A stretch of 64,000 nucleotides of DNA from positions 1 to 64,000 of the forward strand of contig NZ_JACJQN010000013.1 in assembly GCF_014696675.1 (NCBI RefSeq). Reading direction: 5' to 3'. Below, piece after piece: positions 30,203 to 38,896 of the stretch (within the stretch, counting starts at the first letter, position 1; the number at the start of each line of letters is the position of its first letter). This DNA comes from Phormidium tenue FACHB-1052. GTDB taxonomy: Bacteria > Cyanobacteriota > Cyanobacteriia > Phormidesmidales > Phormidesmidaceae. A program made the translations under genes and the position numbers. The notes beneath the pieces were generated by a model. It was not told where the DNA came from and ran no database searches. It was given only the letters and a program-made list of their open reading frames with translations.

Positions 30203-30281
30203 GTAGGGTGCATTCGCGAAGCAATGCACCGTGCGGGAACTCCGGCGAGGATGGTGCATTGCTGGCGCGAATGCACCCTAC
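30203..30281. repeat. Palindromic dispersed element between sufB and sufC
   Basis: The arm at 30203-30230 (GTAGGGTGCATTCGCG followed by AAGCAATGCACC) pairs with 30253-30281 (GGTGCATTGCTGGCGCG followed by AATGCACCCTAC). The right arm recurs nearly unchanged at 40911-40938. A smaller palindrome, GGTGGGC-ACC-GCCCACC, is at 30109-30125. The element sits inside the suf operon, so its RNA hairpin may set the sufB:sufC ratio. Confidence 0.7.
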
Positions 30282-30285
30282 GGGT

Positions 30286-31725
30286 TTATCCCACCGTGTT
30301 CTCTAGCTTCAGCGCTAGCAGCTTGTCCGCCTCGGCGGCAAACTCCATGGGCAGCTTGTTAAACACATCGCGGCAGAACCCGCTGATGATCATCGACACC
30401 GCATCCTCCGGCGAAATGCCCCGCTGGGCAAAGTAGAACAACTGGTCTTCCCCAATTTTGGAGGTCGAGGCTTCATGCTCAACCTGGGCGGTGCTGTTTT
30501 GCACCTGAATGTAGGGGAAGGTGTTGGCGCTGGAGGTGTCACCAATCAGCATCGAATCGCACTGAGAGTAGTTGCGTGCGCCGGTAGCTTTAGGCCCAAT
30601 CTTCACCAGCCCTCGGTAGCTATTCTTTGAGTTCGCCGCCGAAATGCCCTTGGAGATGATGGTGCTGCGGGTGTTTTTGCCCACGTGCACCATCTTGGTG
30701 CCGGTGTCGGCCTGCTGCATGTTGTTGGTCAGCGCCACCGAGTAAAACTCGCCCACGGAGTTGTCGCCCACCAGCACGCAGCTGGGGTACTTCCAGGTGA
30801 TAGCCGAGCCGGTTTCAACCTGAGTCCAGGAGATTTTGGAGTTTTTGCCCGCGCAGAGGCCGCGCTTGGTGACGAAGTTGTAGATGCCGCCCTTGCCGTT
30901 TTCGTCGCCCGCGTACCAGTTCTGCACCGTGGAGTAGTTGATGCTGGCGTCATCCATGGCCACCAGTTCGACGATCGCAGCATGGAGCTGGTTGCTGTCA
31001 TACATGGGAGCCGTACAGCCCTCCAGGTAGGTCACCGAGCTACCCGATTCCGCCACAATCAGCGTGCGCTCAAACTGGCCTGAGTCGCCATTGTTAATGC
31101 GGAAGTAGGTCGAAAGATCCATCGGACACTTGGTGTCTTTGGGAATATAGACGAACGACCCATCGCTAAACACCGCCGAGTTCAGCGCCGCAAAGTAGTT
31201 GTCGCCAATGGGGATGACGGTGCCCAGGTATTTCTCTACCAGGTCGGAGTGCTCTTGCAGCGCCTCGGAGATCGAGCAAAAGATCACGCCGGATTCTGCC
31301 AGCTTTTCTTTGTAGGTGGTCGCGATCGAAACACTGTCAAAGATAGCGTCTACGGCCACGTTGGCTAGCCGCTTTTGCTCCGAGAGGGGAATACCCAACT
31401 TCTCAAAGGTTTCGAGCATGGTCGGATCGACTTCATCCAGGCTGCCGAGCTTTTTGGGCTGGGTCTTGGGGGCCGAGTAGTAGACGATATTCTGGTAGTC
31501 GATGGGCGGATACTTGACGTTGGGCCAAGCAGGCTCTTTCATCGTCAGCCACTTGCGGTAGGCCTTCAGCCGAAACTCCAGCATGAAGGCGGGCTCGTTC
31601 TTTTTGGCTGAGATCATGCGCACCACGTCTTCGCTGAGGCCGCGAGGAATGGCGTCGGCCTCAATGTCGGTGGTGAAGCCGTACTTATAGGGCTGGCTAA
31701 CAAGGGTTTGAACGGAAGCACTCAT
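30286..31725 (-). CDS. sufB: Fe-S assembly scaffold protein SufB
   Basis: A 479-residue scaffold subunit on which Fe-S clusters form within SufBC2D. Landmarks are [71 protein letters not shown] and the core [31 protein letters not shown], with the [11 protein letters not shown] block after it. The acceptor cysteine and the glutamate/histidine ligands of the family lie in these blocks. It is the first suf structural gene, 67 bases downstream of ftrC. Confidence 0.97.
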   Translation of the reverse strand: MSASVQTLVSQPYKYGFTTDIEADAIPRGLSEDVVRMISAKKNEPAFMLEFRLKAYRKWLTMKEPAWPNVKYPPIDYQNIVYYSAPKTQPKKLGSLDEVDPTMLETFEKLGIPLSEQKRLANVAVDAIFDSVSIATTYKEKLAESGVIFCSISEALQEHSDLVEKYLGTVIPIGDNYFAALNSAVFSDGSFVYIPKDTKCPMDLSTYFRINNGDSGQFERTLIVAESGSSVTYLEGCTAPMYDSNQLHAAIVELVAMDDASINYSTVQNWYAGDENGKGGIYNFVTKRGLCAGKNSKISWTQVETGSAITWKYPSCVLVGDNSVGEFYSVALTNNMQQADTGTKMVHVGKNTRSTIISKGISAANSKNSYRGLVKIGPKATGARNYSQCDSMLIGDTSSANTFPYIQVQNSTAQVEHEASTSKIGEDQLFYFAQRGISPEDAVSMIISGFCRDVFNKLPMEFAAEADKLLALKLENTVG

Positions 31726-31792
31726 GACGCGACTCTATTAAACGGGCTGCACAATCGGGGGTAGACAGAAATCTGGCGGGACGGGCAGAAGC

Positions 31793-32152
31793 CTAGAACT
31801 TATTGGTTTCGGTGCGGATGGTCTCGAAGGTGATGTCTTGCTGATCGCCCGCGAAGGGGTTGTCGGGCGTGAGAAAGAGCATGCAGTGGCACTCTTTGCG
31901 CTCCTGCATGGGGATGCAGGGACAGTTCCAGTAGATGGCTTTAACTTCGGCCCCTTTGTCTTCGTAATGGCGACAGGGGCACAGGGGTGCGCCGAGGTCG
32001 TCTTTGTGTTTGGCTAGACCTTCAAGCACCACCGCAGTCACGCCAGCATCGGAGCAGAAGTAGGTGCCGGTGCGCTTGGCATAGCTCTGGGCAAAGTTGC
32101 GCATGAGCTCTAGGTTCTTGTCGGTGGCCTGGTTGGGTTTGAGGTCAGTCAT
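31793..32152 (-). CDS. ftrC: Ferredoxin-thioredoxin reductase catalytic chain
   Basis: The 119-residue catalytic subunit of ferredoxin-thioredoxin reductase, which passes photosynthetic electrons from ferredoxin to thioredoxin. The cysteines that hold the 4Fe-4S cluster and redox disulfide are all present: YFCSDAG, LCPCRHYED, NCPCIPMQERKECHCMLFL. Length and motifs are standard. The gene lies between the SufR operators and sufB, so it appears to be the first gene of the suf transcription unit. That fits a protein that itself carries a cluster. The variable subunit gene is not in the window. Confidence 0.96.
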   Translation of the reverse strand: MTDLKPNQATDKNLELMRNFAQSYAKRTGTYFCSDAGVTAVVLEGLAKHKDDLGAPLCPCRHYEDKGAEVKAIYWNCPCIPMQERKECHCMLFLTPDNPFAGDQQDITFETIRTETNKF

Positions 32153-32199
32153 TACGGGATTGGTACGCTACACAGCCCAATAATTTTATACAATTAAAG

Positions 32200-32213
32200 C
32201 AACTTTTAAGTTG
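32200..32213. promoter_or_regulatory. SufR operator site 1 (CAAC-N6-GTTG)
   Basis: CAAC-TTTTAA-GTTG is a perfect match to the published cyanobacterial SufR recognition pattern of CAAC and GTTG separated by six bases. It lies 48 bases upstream of ftrC (minus strand), in the region between ftrC and sufR. Confidence 0.85.
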
Positions 32214-32239
32214 TCTAACTGAATCTTAGACTAGTTTAA

Positions 32240-32253
32240 CAACATAAAGGTTG
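32240..32253. promoter_or_regulatory. SufR operator site 2 (CAAC-N6-GTTG)
   Basis: CAAC-ATAAAG-GTTG is the second perfect match, centred 40 bases from the first. Two such sites between sufR and the suf operon are known to give autoregulation of sufR and repression of sufBCDS. Confidence 0.85.
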
Positions 32254-32354
32254 TCAAAGTAGATTATCGTCCGATGGACTGGGATAACCTGGTCTGGGTA
32301 GGTATAGTCTCCTGTGACTATGTCCTCTATTAAGTCTTACTGTGGGCCAACGCC

Positions 32355-33017
32355 ATGACCTCTGTGCAGCAACCCTCTACCTCTACAAAAGACGACATTT
32401 TGATGTACCTGCTCAGGCAGGGCGAAGCGACGGCCCACGATCTGGCAGAGCACTTCGAGGTGAGTGCCCAGGCTATTCGCCGCCACTTAAAAGATTTAGA
32501 AGCCGAAGCACTGATTGAGCACCGAGCGGTGCAGGAGGGCATGGGGCGGCCCAACCACCTGTATCAGATCAGTGCTAAGGGGCGCGATCGCTACCCCGCT
32601 AAGTACGACGAATTTGCGCTGTCTCTGCTCGATACCCTGGCTGCCACCATGGGCCAAGATCAGGTGGGCACCATGCTGCGCAAACAGTGGGAGCGCAAGG
32701 CTCTGGAATATCGCGATCGCGTTGGCACCGGCAGTCTAGGCGAACGGGTGGCTCGACTGGTGCAGATTCGCCAAGCCGAGGGCTACATGTCTGAGTGGCA
32801 CGAGGTCAGCGACGGCGATGTGCGCCAGACCGGCCCTGGCTACATCATCACCGAATACAACTGCGCTATTTCCCACATTGCTGAGTCGTTCCCCAGCGTT
32901 TGCGGTCACGAGCTAGAGATGTTTCAGGTGGCGCTAACCGACTGCACGGTGCAACGCACCCACTGGTTGGTGAGAGGCGAGCATCGCTGCGGCTACCTAG
33001 TGCAGGGGTGTGATTAG
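32355..33017 (+). CDS. sufR: Fe-S biogenesis repressor SufR
   Basis: A 220-residue DNA-binding protein that represses the suf operon and itself when it carries 4Fe-4S clusters. An N-terminal winged helix (TKDDILMYLLRQGEATAHDL, then VSAQAIRRHLKDLEAE) is followed by a DeoR/ArsR-like wing and a C-terminal cluster domain. Four cysteines, C170, C183, C197 and C212, are spaced exactly CX12CX13CX14C, the SufR signature. One further cysteine (C219) sits at the C-terminus. It is divergent from ftrC-sufBCDS, with two operator sites between. Confidence 0.97.
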   Translation: MTSVQQPSTSTKDDILMYLLRQGEATAHDLAEHFEVSAQAIRRHLKDLEAEALIEHRAVQEGMGRPNHLYQISAKGRDRYPAKYDEFALSLLDTLAATMGQDQVGTMLRKQWERKALEYRDRVGTGSLGERVARLVQIRQAEGYMSEWHEVSDGDVRQTGPGYIITEYNCAISHIAESFPSVCGHELEMFQVALTDCTVQRTHWLVRGEHRCGYLVQGCD

Positions 33018-33180
33018 AAATTTGAGCAGGTGGGAATACGCCGTGGAGCGGGAGTTACATATCTAGGGCCTGCTGGTGTGTACGGTGGGCTATCTGCTGG
33101 GAGTTTAGCTCGGCAGTTTGAGATCCAAAGCATCCAAAGTTCTGCCCAAAACGTAGATCTAGAACAACCCTCTCCAAATA

Positions 33181-33226
33181 AAGGCGGCTACTGGGGCATT
33201 CCTGGCAGCCGCTTTTCTCTTTTTTG
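33181..33226 (+). terminator. Terminator hairpin downstream of sufR
   Basis: AAAGGCGGCT (33181-33190) pairs with AGCCGCTTTT-type sequence around 33208-33217, with a bulged G. The U-rich CTCTTTTTT follows. It lies about 160 bases after the sufR stop, with no gene in between. Confidence 0.7.
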
Positions 33227-33365
33227 GGGCTTTTGCCAACCTCAGTAGGGTCTGACACTATGTAATGTATAGCGACCACCGCACTTAGGAGAGTCTCTGC
33301 CCCTGGCAAAAACAGAGGCGGCGCGATCGCTATAGTTGTCCTTTACCATTTCCTCGCCTTGAACC

Positions 33366-33635
33366 ATGCTTGACCAATCGCTCCAGTTTCTCACCCCAGA
33401 AGAGTCGGCGGAAGTCGACAAGGCGCTGCTGTCATCCCCCGAGAAATTTTTGGCCCGGCTTACCGTCTCCACCAGTAAGCTGCTGCGAGTCATTGCCGCC
33501 GATACCGACACACCCATCGAAGCCCTAACCGCCGTGCAGATTATCCAGTGGTTTGAAAAAGATGCCAAGCTCAAGCGTGAGCAGGGGGTCAGTGCGTCGG
33601 TGTTGAAGTGGGATGCGGAGAATTTGGAGAGATAG
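33366..33635 (+). CDS. Conserved cyanobacterial hypothetical protein
   Basis: An 89-residue protein. FLTPEESAEVDKALLSSPEKFLARLTVSTSKLLRVIA, then PIEALTAVQIIQWFEKDAKLKREQ, is a mostly helical soluble protein with a layout I associate with an undescribed cyanobacterial family. No catalytic motif is visible. Its TAG stop is followed at once by a long G-rich/C-rich repeat that separates it from vipp1. Confidence 0.72.
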   Translation: MLDQSLQFLTPEESAEVDKALLSSPEKFLARLTVSTSKLLRVIAADTDTPIEALTAVQIIQWFEKDAKLKREQGVSASVLKWDAENLER

Positions 33636-33790
33636 AGGGTAGGGAGTAGGGGGTAGAGGGTAAGGGGTAGGAAGAAGTCGAGAACATTAGCGTCTAACCT
33701 TCACCCCTCACTCCCCACGCCCTACCCCTCACTCCCCACGCCCTACCCCTCACTCCCCACCCTTTACTCCTCACCCCTCATCCTCCCGAT
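33636..33790. repeat. Expanded G-rich/C-rich 3'-end repeat upstream of vipp1
   Basis: The G-rich arm (GGGTAGGGAGTAGGGGGTAG type) begins at the stop of the preceding gene. After a 30-base spacer a long C-rich arm follows, in which CACTCCCCACGCCCTACCCCT occurs in tandem. This is the largest copy in the window and contains at least two internal tandem units. Confidence 0.75.
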
Positions 33791-33856
33791 CCCCCCTCAC
33801 TTTCTGTAAACTAGGAAAGACCATCGCAACACCATAGATTAAGGAAGCAGCACGTC

Positions 33857-34630
33857 ATGGGGTTATTTGATCGCGTTAGCCGAGTGGTTCGCTCTAACCT
33901 GAATGCGGCGGTGAGTTCGGCGGAGAATCCAGAGAAGATTCTGGAACAGGCCATCATCGACATGCAGGAAGACCTGGTGCAAATGCGCCAGGCGGTGGCG
34001 GGCGCGATCGCCAGCCAGAAGCGGGTGCAGCAGCAGTACGAAAAGGCTAGCAGCGAGGCCAACACTTGGCAGCAGCGGGCTCAACTCGCCCTGCAAAAGG
34101 GCGATGACGAACTGGCCAAACAGGCGCTGCTGCGCAAGAAAACCCAGGCTGAAACCGCCGTTGCTCTCAAGACTCAGCTCGATGGCCAAAGCGCCACGGT
34201 AGATCAGCTCAAGCGCAACCTGATTGGCCTAGAGAGCAAGCTATCTGAGGCCAAGACCAAAAAAGACATGCTCAAGGCGCGGGCCAGTGCCGCCAAGGCC
34301 AACGAGCAACTGCAAAACACCACCAGCAGTCTCAACACCGGCAGCGCTATGGCGGCCTTTGAGCGCATGGAAGAAAAGGTGCTGCAAATGGAGGCTAGAT
34401 CCCAAGCGGCGGTGGAGCTGGCCGGGGCCGACCTAGAGAGCCAGTTTGCCTCCCTCGAAGCCGGGGGTGATGTGGATGATGAGCTGGCGGCAATGAAGGC
34501 TCAGCTCGCCGGTGGCACCGTTGACCAGGGGCAGCTACCCGCCGCCGAGACCGCCATCCCCGCCACCGAATCAACCGAGGTGGATGCCGAGCTAGAACAG
34601 CTGCGATCGCAGATTGACAAGCTCGACTAG
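33857..34630 (+). CDS. vipp1: Vipp1/IM30, thylakoid membrane ESCRT-III-like protein
   Basis: A 257-residue PspA/IM30 protein that forms rings and rods on membranes and is needed for thylakoid formation and repair. The amphipathic N-terminal helix MGLFDRVSRVVRSNLNAAVS is followed by long coiled-coil helices (about 25-215) with ENPEKILEQAIIDMQEDLV and MAAFERMEEKVLQMEARSQA. The C-terminal extension ends EVDAELEQLRSQIDKLD, the extra helix that separates Vipp1 from PspA. AAGGAA lies about ten bases before the ATG. Confidence 0.95.
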   Translation: MGLFDRVSRVVRSNLNAAVSSAENPEKILEQAIIDMQEDLVQMRQAVAGAIASQKRVQQQYEKASSEANTWQQRAQLALQKGDDELAKQALLRKKTQAETAVALKTQLDGQSATVDQLKRNLIGLESKLSEAKTKKDMLKARASAAKANEQLQNTTSSLNTGSAMAAFERMEEKVLQMEARSQAAVELAGADLESQFASLEAGGDVDDELAAMKAQLAGGTVDQGQLPAAETAIPATESTEVDAELEQLRSQIDKLD

Positions 34631-34645
34631 ACCTTAAGACGGGTG

Positions 34646-34688
34646 TAAGGTTTAGGGTCAAAAGCAACCCCTTAAACCCTCAACCTTA
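34646..34688. terminator. Bidirectional hairpin between vipp1 and the GGDEF gene
   Basis: TAAGGTTTAGGG (34646-34657) pairs with CCCTCAACCTTA (34677-34688) with one mismatch. It follows the vipp1 stop by 15 bases and precedes the end of the converging minus-strand gene by about 40 bases. Confidence 0.55.
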
Positions 34689-34725
34689 CCCCTGCTCCTA
34701 CCCAATGTGCCCCAGTGCTAAGGGT

Positions 34726-36276
34726 TTAAGAGCGCTCAGCCCCAGAGAGCATGTGGTCAACGCTGATGGCGCGATCGCGACCGTGGTTTTTGGCCCAGTA
34801 CAGCGCCTTATCGGCCAGATTGACCAGGGTGTGGGGGTTTTCACCGTGGTGGGGAAAGCTTGCCACACCCAGAGAAATCGTGATCGGTGGCAGCGGCTGG
34901 CCGTTGAAGGAATTGGTGACATACTTCACGGCTCGGCGGATTTTCTCGGCTCGTTTTAGCGCGACTTCTGGGGTAGTGTCGAGCAGCACCATACAAAATT
35001 CTTCACCGCCGTAGCGACAGACAATATCCTGAGCGCGCACGTGGCCTCGCAGCAGCATGCCGATATTCTTGAGCACGGCATCGCCCGCCGGGTGGCCGTA
35101 GGTGTCGTTAATGGCTTTGAAATGGTCGATGTCGATCAGAATAATGCTGATATTCTGCTGTTTGCTAGCCTGACACAGGCTGTTGAGCACGGCCTCGGCA
35201 TGGCGGCGGTTGAGCAACCCCGTCAACGGATCCTTTAGCGCCTGATCTTGCAGATCTTCGAGCAGCAGCAGCCGCTGCATCACAAACAAAATTTGCTCCG
35301 ACAGCTTTTTCAGCAGCGCCGTCTGCATCGAAGTAAAGGGGTTTGACTCAGATTGCACCAGCTGCACAATGCAGGTGGTGTCATTGATCATGCCGAGCAC
35401 AATGCACTTCGTCATCTGTTGAGGGCAATGGGTGACCTGGCACTGCTGGCATTCCTGGCCAACGCTAGACGGCGGGGCCAAGAGCTGCTCCTGGGAATAG
35501 CAACATTGCTGCTCTACCACGGCTAAAGGCTTCGCATCGCCCCACTCAGTGAGTATTGTAAAGCTGTCAGGCGGGGTCGAAAACAGGACTAACCGTCCCG
35601 ACTGATGCGGGAAAAAATAGGGTAAATAGGTGCCCAATAGCTGGCCCAACTGTTTGTAAGACAGGCACGACTGAAGCTGAGCCACCAGATCGGCCAAGCG
35701 GGGATGGCCGTGCTGGATGCGATCGTAGACAGCGCCACCGGGGTTGAGCGCCACCACCCGCGATAAAAAATCGACGCCGTCGGGGGACGCACTCACGGCC
35801 AGTTGGGGCGTCACCTTGGACAGCGTTGCTGGGGTAGCAGGCTGGGCTAACGTTAGGCACAAAAGCAGCTGCTGGGTGAGGTACTGAAGGGTTTTGACCT
35901 GCACCTCGCTTAGCTGATCTACGGCCAGCCCAGGCACATAAATCGTAAAGTGATACCGATAGTCGGCGCTGTGCAGACGGCCCACCAGCACCGGCACTGG
36001 GCTGACCTCAGGGTGTAGGCCCGATTGGCTGTGGGTGCTGAGGGAAAGCTGATCGCATTTGAGGCCGGTTGCGTCTACTGGCTGGCTCGCCAGCACCTCA
36101 CGCAGAGCGGCAGCAGGCAGTTGACCGTAATTCATCACCCCACCGTGGCGCCAGTCGTCGCCCACCTGAACCGTTAGCGCTAGCTGGGGAGCAGACAGGG
36201 TCAATGAGGCGAGCCGCAAGAAATTGCACAGGGCTGGGTAGGCATCTCCTAACGACGTAGGTTGAACTTGGTGCAT
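34726..36276 (-). CDS. Diguanylate cyclase with GAF-like sensor and cysteine cluster
   Basis: A 516-residue protein that would make cyclic di-GMP. The C-terminal GGDEF domain (about 345-510) has an intact active site GGEEF (423-427) and the product-inhibition motif RAQD five residues before it. The N-terminal 340 residues are sensory; the part from about 190 to 335 looks like a GAF domain. It contains six cysteines in a short stretch (C258, C259, C276, C279, C284, C291), which suggests metal, Fe-S or redox sensing. No membrane span is clear. The ATG at 36276 (MHQVQ) is preferred; the frame could begin ten codons earlier. It converges on vipp1. Confidence 0.85.
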   Translation of the reverse strand: MHQVQPTSLGDAYPALCNFLRLASLTLSAPQLALTVQVGDDWRHGGVMNYGQLPAAALREVLASQPVDATGLKCDQLSLSTHSQSGLHPEVSPVPVLVGRLHSADYRYHFTIYVPGLAVDQLSEVQVKTLQYLTQQLLLCLTLAQPATPATLSKVTPQLAVSASPDGVDFLSRVVALNPGGAVYDRIQHGHPRLADLVAQLQSCLSYKQLGQLLGTYLPYFFPHQSGRLVLFSTPPDSFTILTEWGDAKPLAVVEQQCCYSQEQLLAPPSSVGQECQQCQVTHCPQQMTKCIVLGMINDTTCIVQLVQSESNPFTSMQTALLKKLSEQILFVMQRLLLLEDLQDQALKDPLTGLLNRRHAEAVLNSLCQASKQQNISIILIDIDHFKAINDTYGHPAGDAVLKNIGMLLRGHVRAQDIVCRYGGEEFCMVLLDTTPEVALKRAEKIRRAVKYVTNSFNGQPLPPITISLGVASFPHHGENPHTLVNLADKALYWAKNHGRDRAISVDHMLSGAERS

Positions 36277-36395
36277 GGTAGAGAAACCACCAGGATAAAA
36301 GAGCATTAAAGCTGTAGAAGACCTGATCGCTAATGACTGTATTATGCCGATCGTTCTCAGTTGCCAACCTCAGCGCAAGGGGAGGTGACGCTTGA

Positions 36396-36420
36396 CTAGG
36401 GCTGATTCAGCCAGCCCTAG
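36396..36420. other. Stem-loop in the divergent region before the aminotransferase gene
   Basis: CTAGGGCTG (36396-36404) and CAGCCCTAG (36412-36420) form a perfect 9-base stem with the loop ATTCAGC. It lies between two divergent genes, so a leader structure or operator is more likely than a terminator. Confidence 0.4.
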
Positions 36421-36523
36421 AGACCAGGGCAAAACAAAGGTTTTATAATGAGTGTTCCCTGATTAATTCGTTCCGATTAACTCTGTTTTACCAGCGGCAG
36501 CCTGACCTAACTCTCCCAGCACC

Positions 36524-37687
36524 ATGCAAATTGCCCAGCGGATGAGGCCCTTACAGGCCAACGTGTTTGCCGATATGGATCGGGCTAAGGCAGCGGCCCG
36601 CGCGGCGGGCCAATCGATTGTCGATCTGTCGTTGGGATCGTCAGATTTGCCGACATCGCCCCACGTGCTAGAGGCGATCGCCACCGCCCTAAACGATCCC
36701 AGCACCCATGGCTACTGTTTATTTTCGGGCACCCAAGCATTCCGGGTCGCCGCCGCTCACTGGTATACCAATAAGTTTGATGTAGCCGTCGATCCGGAGA
36801 CCGAGGTACTGCTGCTGATCGGTTCCCAGGAGGGCACGGCTCACCTGCCCCTGGCGGTGCTCAACCCCGGCGACTTTGCCCTGCTGATGGATCCTGGCTA
36901 CCCCTCCCACGCCGGGGGCGTGTATCTGGCCAACGGGCAGATTTACCCAATGCCCCTGCACGCCGAGGATGGCTTCTTACCCCGCTTTGCCGACATTCCG
37001 GCGGCGGTGCTGGAGCAGTCGCGGCTGATGGTGCTGAGTTACCCCCACAACCCCACCACCGCTACGGCGTCGCTCGACTTTTGGCAGGAGGCGGTGGCCT
37101 TTTGCCAGCAGCACAACCTGGTGCTGGCCCACGACTTCCCCTACGCCGACCTGACCTTCACGGGGAAGCCAGCGGTGTCGGCCCTCCAGGCTGACCCCGA
37201 CAAGACCTGCACCATCGAGTTTTTCACCATGTCGAAGTCGTACAACATGGGGGGCTTTCGGGTTGGGTATGCGATCGGCAACGCTGCAATCATTGCTGCT
37301 CTGCGCCAGATCAAGGCCAACGTCGATTTCAACCAGTATCCCGGCATTCAGCGGGGGGCGATCGCCGCCCTCACCGGCCCCCAAGACACCGTTCACAACA
37401 TGGTCGCCACCTTTCGCCAGCGGCGCGACACGGCGGCGGCAGCCTTAAATCGCATCGGCTGGGCGGTGCCCAAGCCCGAGGCCACGATGTATCTCTGGGC
37501 CAAGCTGCCCGACCCCTGGGGCGATCGCTCCAAAGAATTTTGCCTGCGCCTGGTCGAGCAGACAGGAGTTGCCCTGGCCCCTGGCATAGGCTTTGGCAAG
37601 GCGGGCGAAGGCTATGTGCGCATTGCCCTGGTGCATCCGCCGGATGTGCTGGAGGGGGCGATCGCCCGTATCGCTGAGTTCTTATAA
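36524..37687 (+). CDS. PLP-dependent class I/II aminotransferase
   Basis: A 387-residue fold-type I aminotransferase. QSIVDLSLGSSDLPTSPHVLEAI is the typical N-terminal block, SQEGTAHLPLAVLNPGD binds the cofactor phosphate region, LSYPHNPTTATA and HDFPYADLTF contain the cofactor-ring residues, and the PLP lysine is K238 in TMSKSYNMGGFRVG. The closest relatives I can suggest are the LL-diaminopimelate aminotransferase and succinyldiaminopimelate aminotransferase-like proteins of cyanobacteria. The amino donor and acceptor cannot be read from the sequence, so no symbol is given. Confidence 0.9.
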   Translation: MQIAQRMRPLQANVFADMDRAKAAARAAGQSIVDLSLGSSDLPTSPHVLEAIATALNDPSTHGYCLFSGTQAFRVAAAHWYTNKFDVAVDPETEVLLLIGSQEGTAHLPLAVLNPGDFALLMDPGYPSHAGGVYLANGQIYPMPLHAEDGFLPRFADIPAAVLEQSRLMVLSYPHNPTTATASLDFWQEAVAFCQQHNLVLAHDFPYADLTFTGKPAVSALQADPDKTCTIEFFTMSKSYNMGGFRVGYAIGNAAIIAALRQIKANVDFNQYPGIQRGAIAALTGPQDTVHNMVATFRQRRDTAAAALNRIGWAVPKPEATMYLWAKLPDPWGDRSKEFCLRLVEQTGVALAPGIGFGKAGEGYVRIALVHPPDVLEGAIARIAEFL

Positions 37688-37956
37688 GTTCCCTAGGGCA
37701 AGAAACGGGGCCACAATGGGTGTCTAAGGCCGGAGCATGGCTGTAAATAAATCCGTAGAAGTCACCACAGCAATCAAAGCCACCAGTAAAGCACCGATTA
37801 AGATGGAGTAACCGAGATAAGGATTGCATTAACTTGCCCAGCTTTGACCTCATGCTGGGCTACGCCATTCATTAGTATCCAGGGTGCAACTCATTGGGTA
37901 ATCAGAACAACTTGCGGTTCTGGTGGGGCCAGTTCTCAGGGTAGGATCTAAGGGTA

Positions 37957-38361
37957 ATGGTAACATCTCCATCCAGCACTGCTGATGGTCAGCTTCGCAT
38001 CGTTGTGGTAGAAGACGATCGGGGCAACCGTCTCTTTTTTGCCGATTACCTCACCTATTCTGGATTTAGGGTGCTGGCGCTGCCCCACGGGCTAGACCTG
38101 CAACAGCATTTAAAGGAGTTTCAGCCCCATCTGCTACTGCTCGATCTGGGGCTGCCCGAAATTGACGGCTACACTCTGCTCAAACAGCTGCGGGCATCTG
38201 ATCTGTGGCAACATTTGCCCGTCATCGTTGTGTCGGGCTACGCCTTTGCTGAAGACCAGCAGCGCGCCCTGGCATTGGGGGCACAGCAGTACCTGGTCAA
38301 GCCCATTGCCCTTCAGCAGCTCACCCAGGCGATTCACACGGTGGTGCGATCGCCTGGGTGA
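37957..38361 (+). CDS. Single-domain response regulator
   Basis: A 134-residue protein that is only a receiver domain. Acidic residues in VVVEDDRGN, the phosphorylated aspartate in LLLLDLGLPEIDGY, the switch serine in VIVVSGYA and the lysine in QYLVKPIAL are all in place. There is no output domain, so it would work by protein contact, like CheY or Spo0F. No histidine kinase gene is adjacent. A gap of about 270 bases without genes separates it from the aminotransferase. Confidence 0.9.
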   Translation: MVTSPSSTADGQLRIVVVEDDRGNRLFFADYLTYSGFRVLALPHGLDLQQHLKEFQPHLLLLDLGLPEIDGYTLLKQLRASDLWQHLPVIVVSGYAFAEDQQRALALGAQQYLVKPIALQQLTQAIHTVVRSPG

Positions 38362-38385
38362 GCCATCAATAAACGCGAACCGACG

Positions 38386-38586
38386 CTACGATAGACTGCC
38401 ACCTCCCGACCCCGACTGTTGCTCGGCCAAATAGCGCTCTACATCTCGGCCCAACAGCTGAACGGATGCGCCAATATCGGTAATCGTGTGCTCAAGCTGG
38501 GACGAAGTCGCCATCGCTGACTGGAGCTGGTTGAGAATGTCTCTAATTTGCTCGCGATAGCGCGTTTCAAATTCTTGGGGAGTCAT
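38386..38586 (-). CDS. Small helical hypothetical protein
   Basis: A 66-residue protein. MTPQEFETRYREQIRDILNQL is followed by QLEHTITDIGASVQLLGRDVERYLAEQQ, two amphipathic helices that could form a coiled coil, and a Gly/Ser tail. I recall similar short proteins in cyanobacteria, but no function. The ATG at 38586 is preferred over one twelve codons upstream. It converges on the response regulator gene. The 310 bases before uvrC hold no other gene. Confidence 0.62.
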   Translation of the reverse strand: MTPQEFETRYREQIRDILNQLQSAMATSSQLEHTITDIGASVQLLGRDVERYLAEQQSGSGGGSLS

Positions 38587-38896
38587 GGGGCAGGATCTAG
38601 TGACAGAAACGATCAGGAACAAGATGTAATACTAACTACATCAAGGGGGAGAGGTTTCCAGAAAGAATCGCTTATAAAATCAATCTTTACAGTTCTGTCC
38701 GGGATCGCAAGCGCCCGTGAAGCAGGTATATAAATAACCTGCTTGAATACGCACATATACTGAAGTCGGCAACGGGTTGACATGTCATCCAAACATATCA
38801 CTCCTTTTTGCGGCGGAAAACCGTCTGCCCAAGAGAATTTTGCGGCATGAAATTGCCGCTATCCTGGTTAGTACAGAGGTTTAGCCCCTAGCGCCT

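Noticed and set aside
33030-33248. A 72-codon frame after sufR
   Set aside because: It runs through the sufR terminator hairpin and U-run and has no recognisable features.
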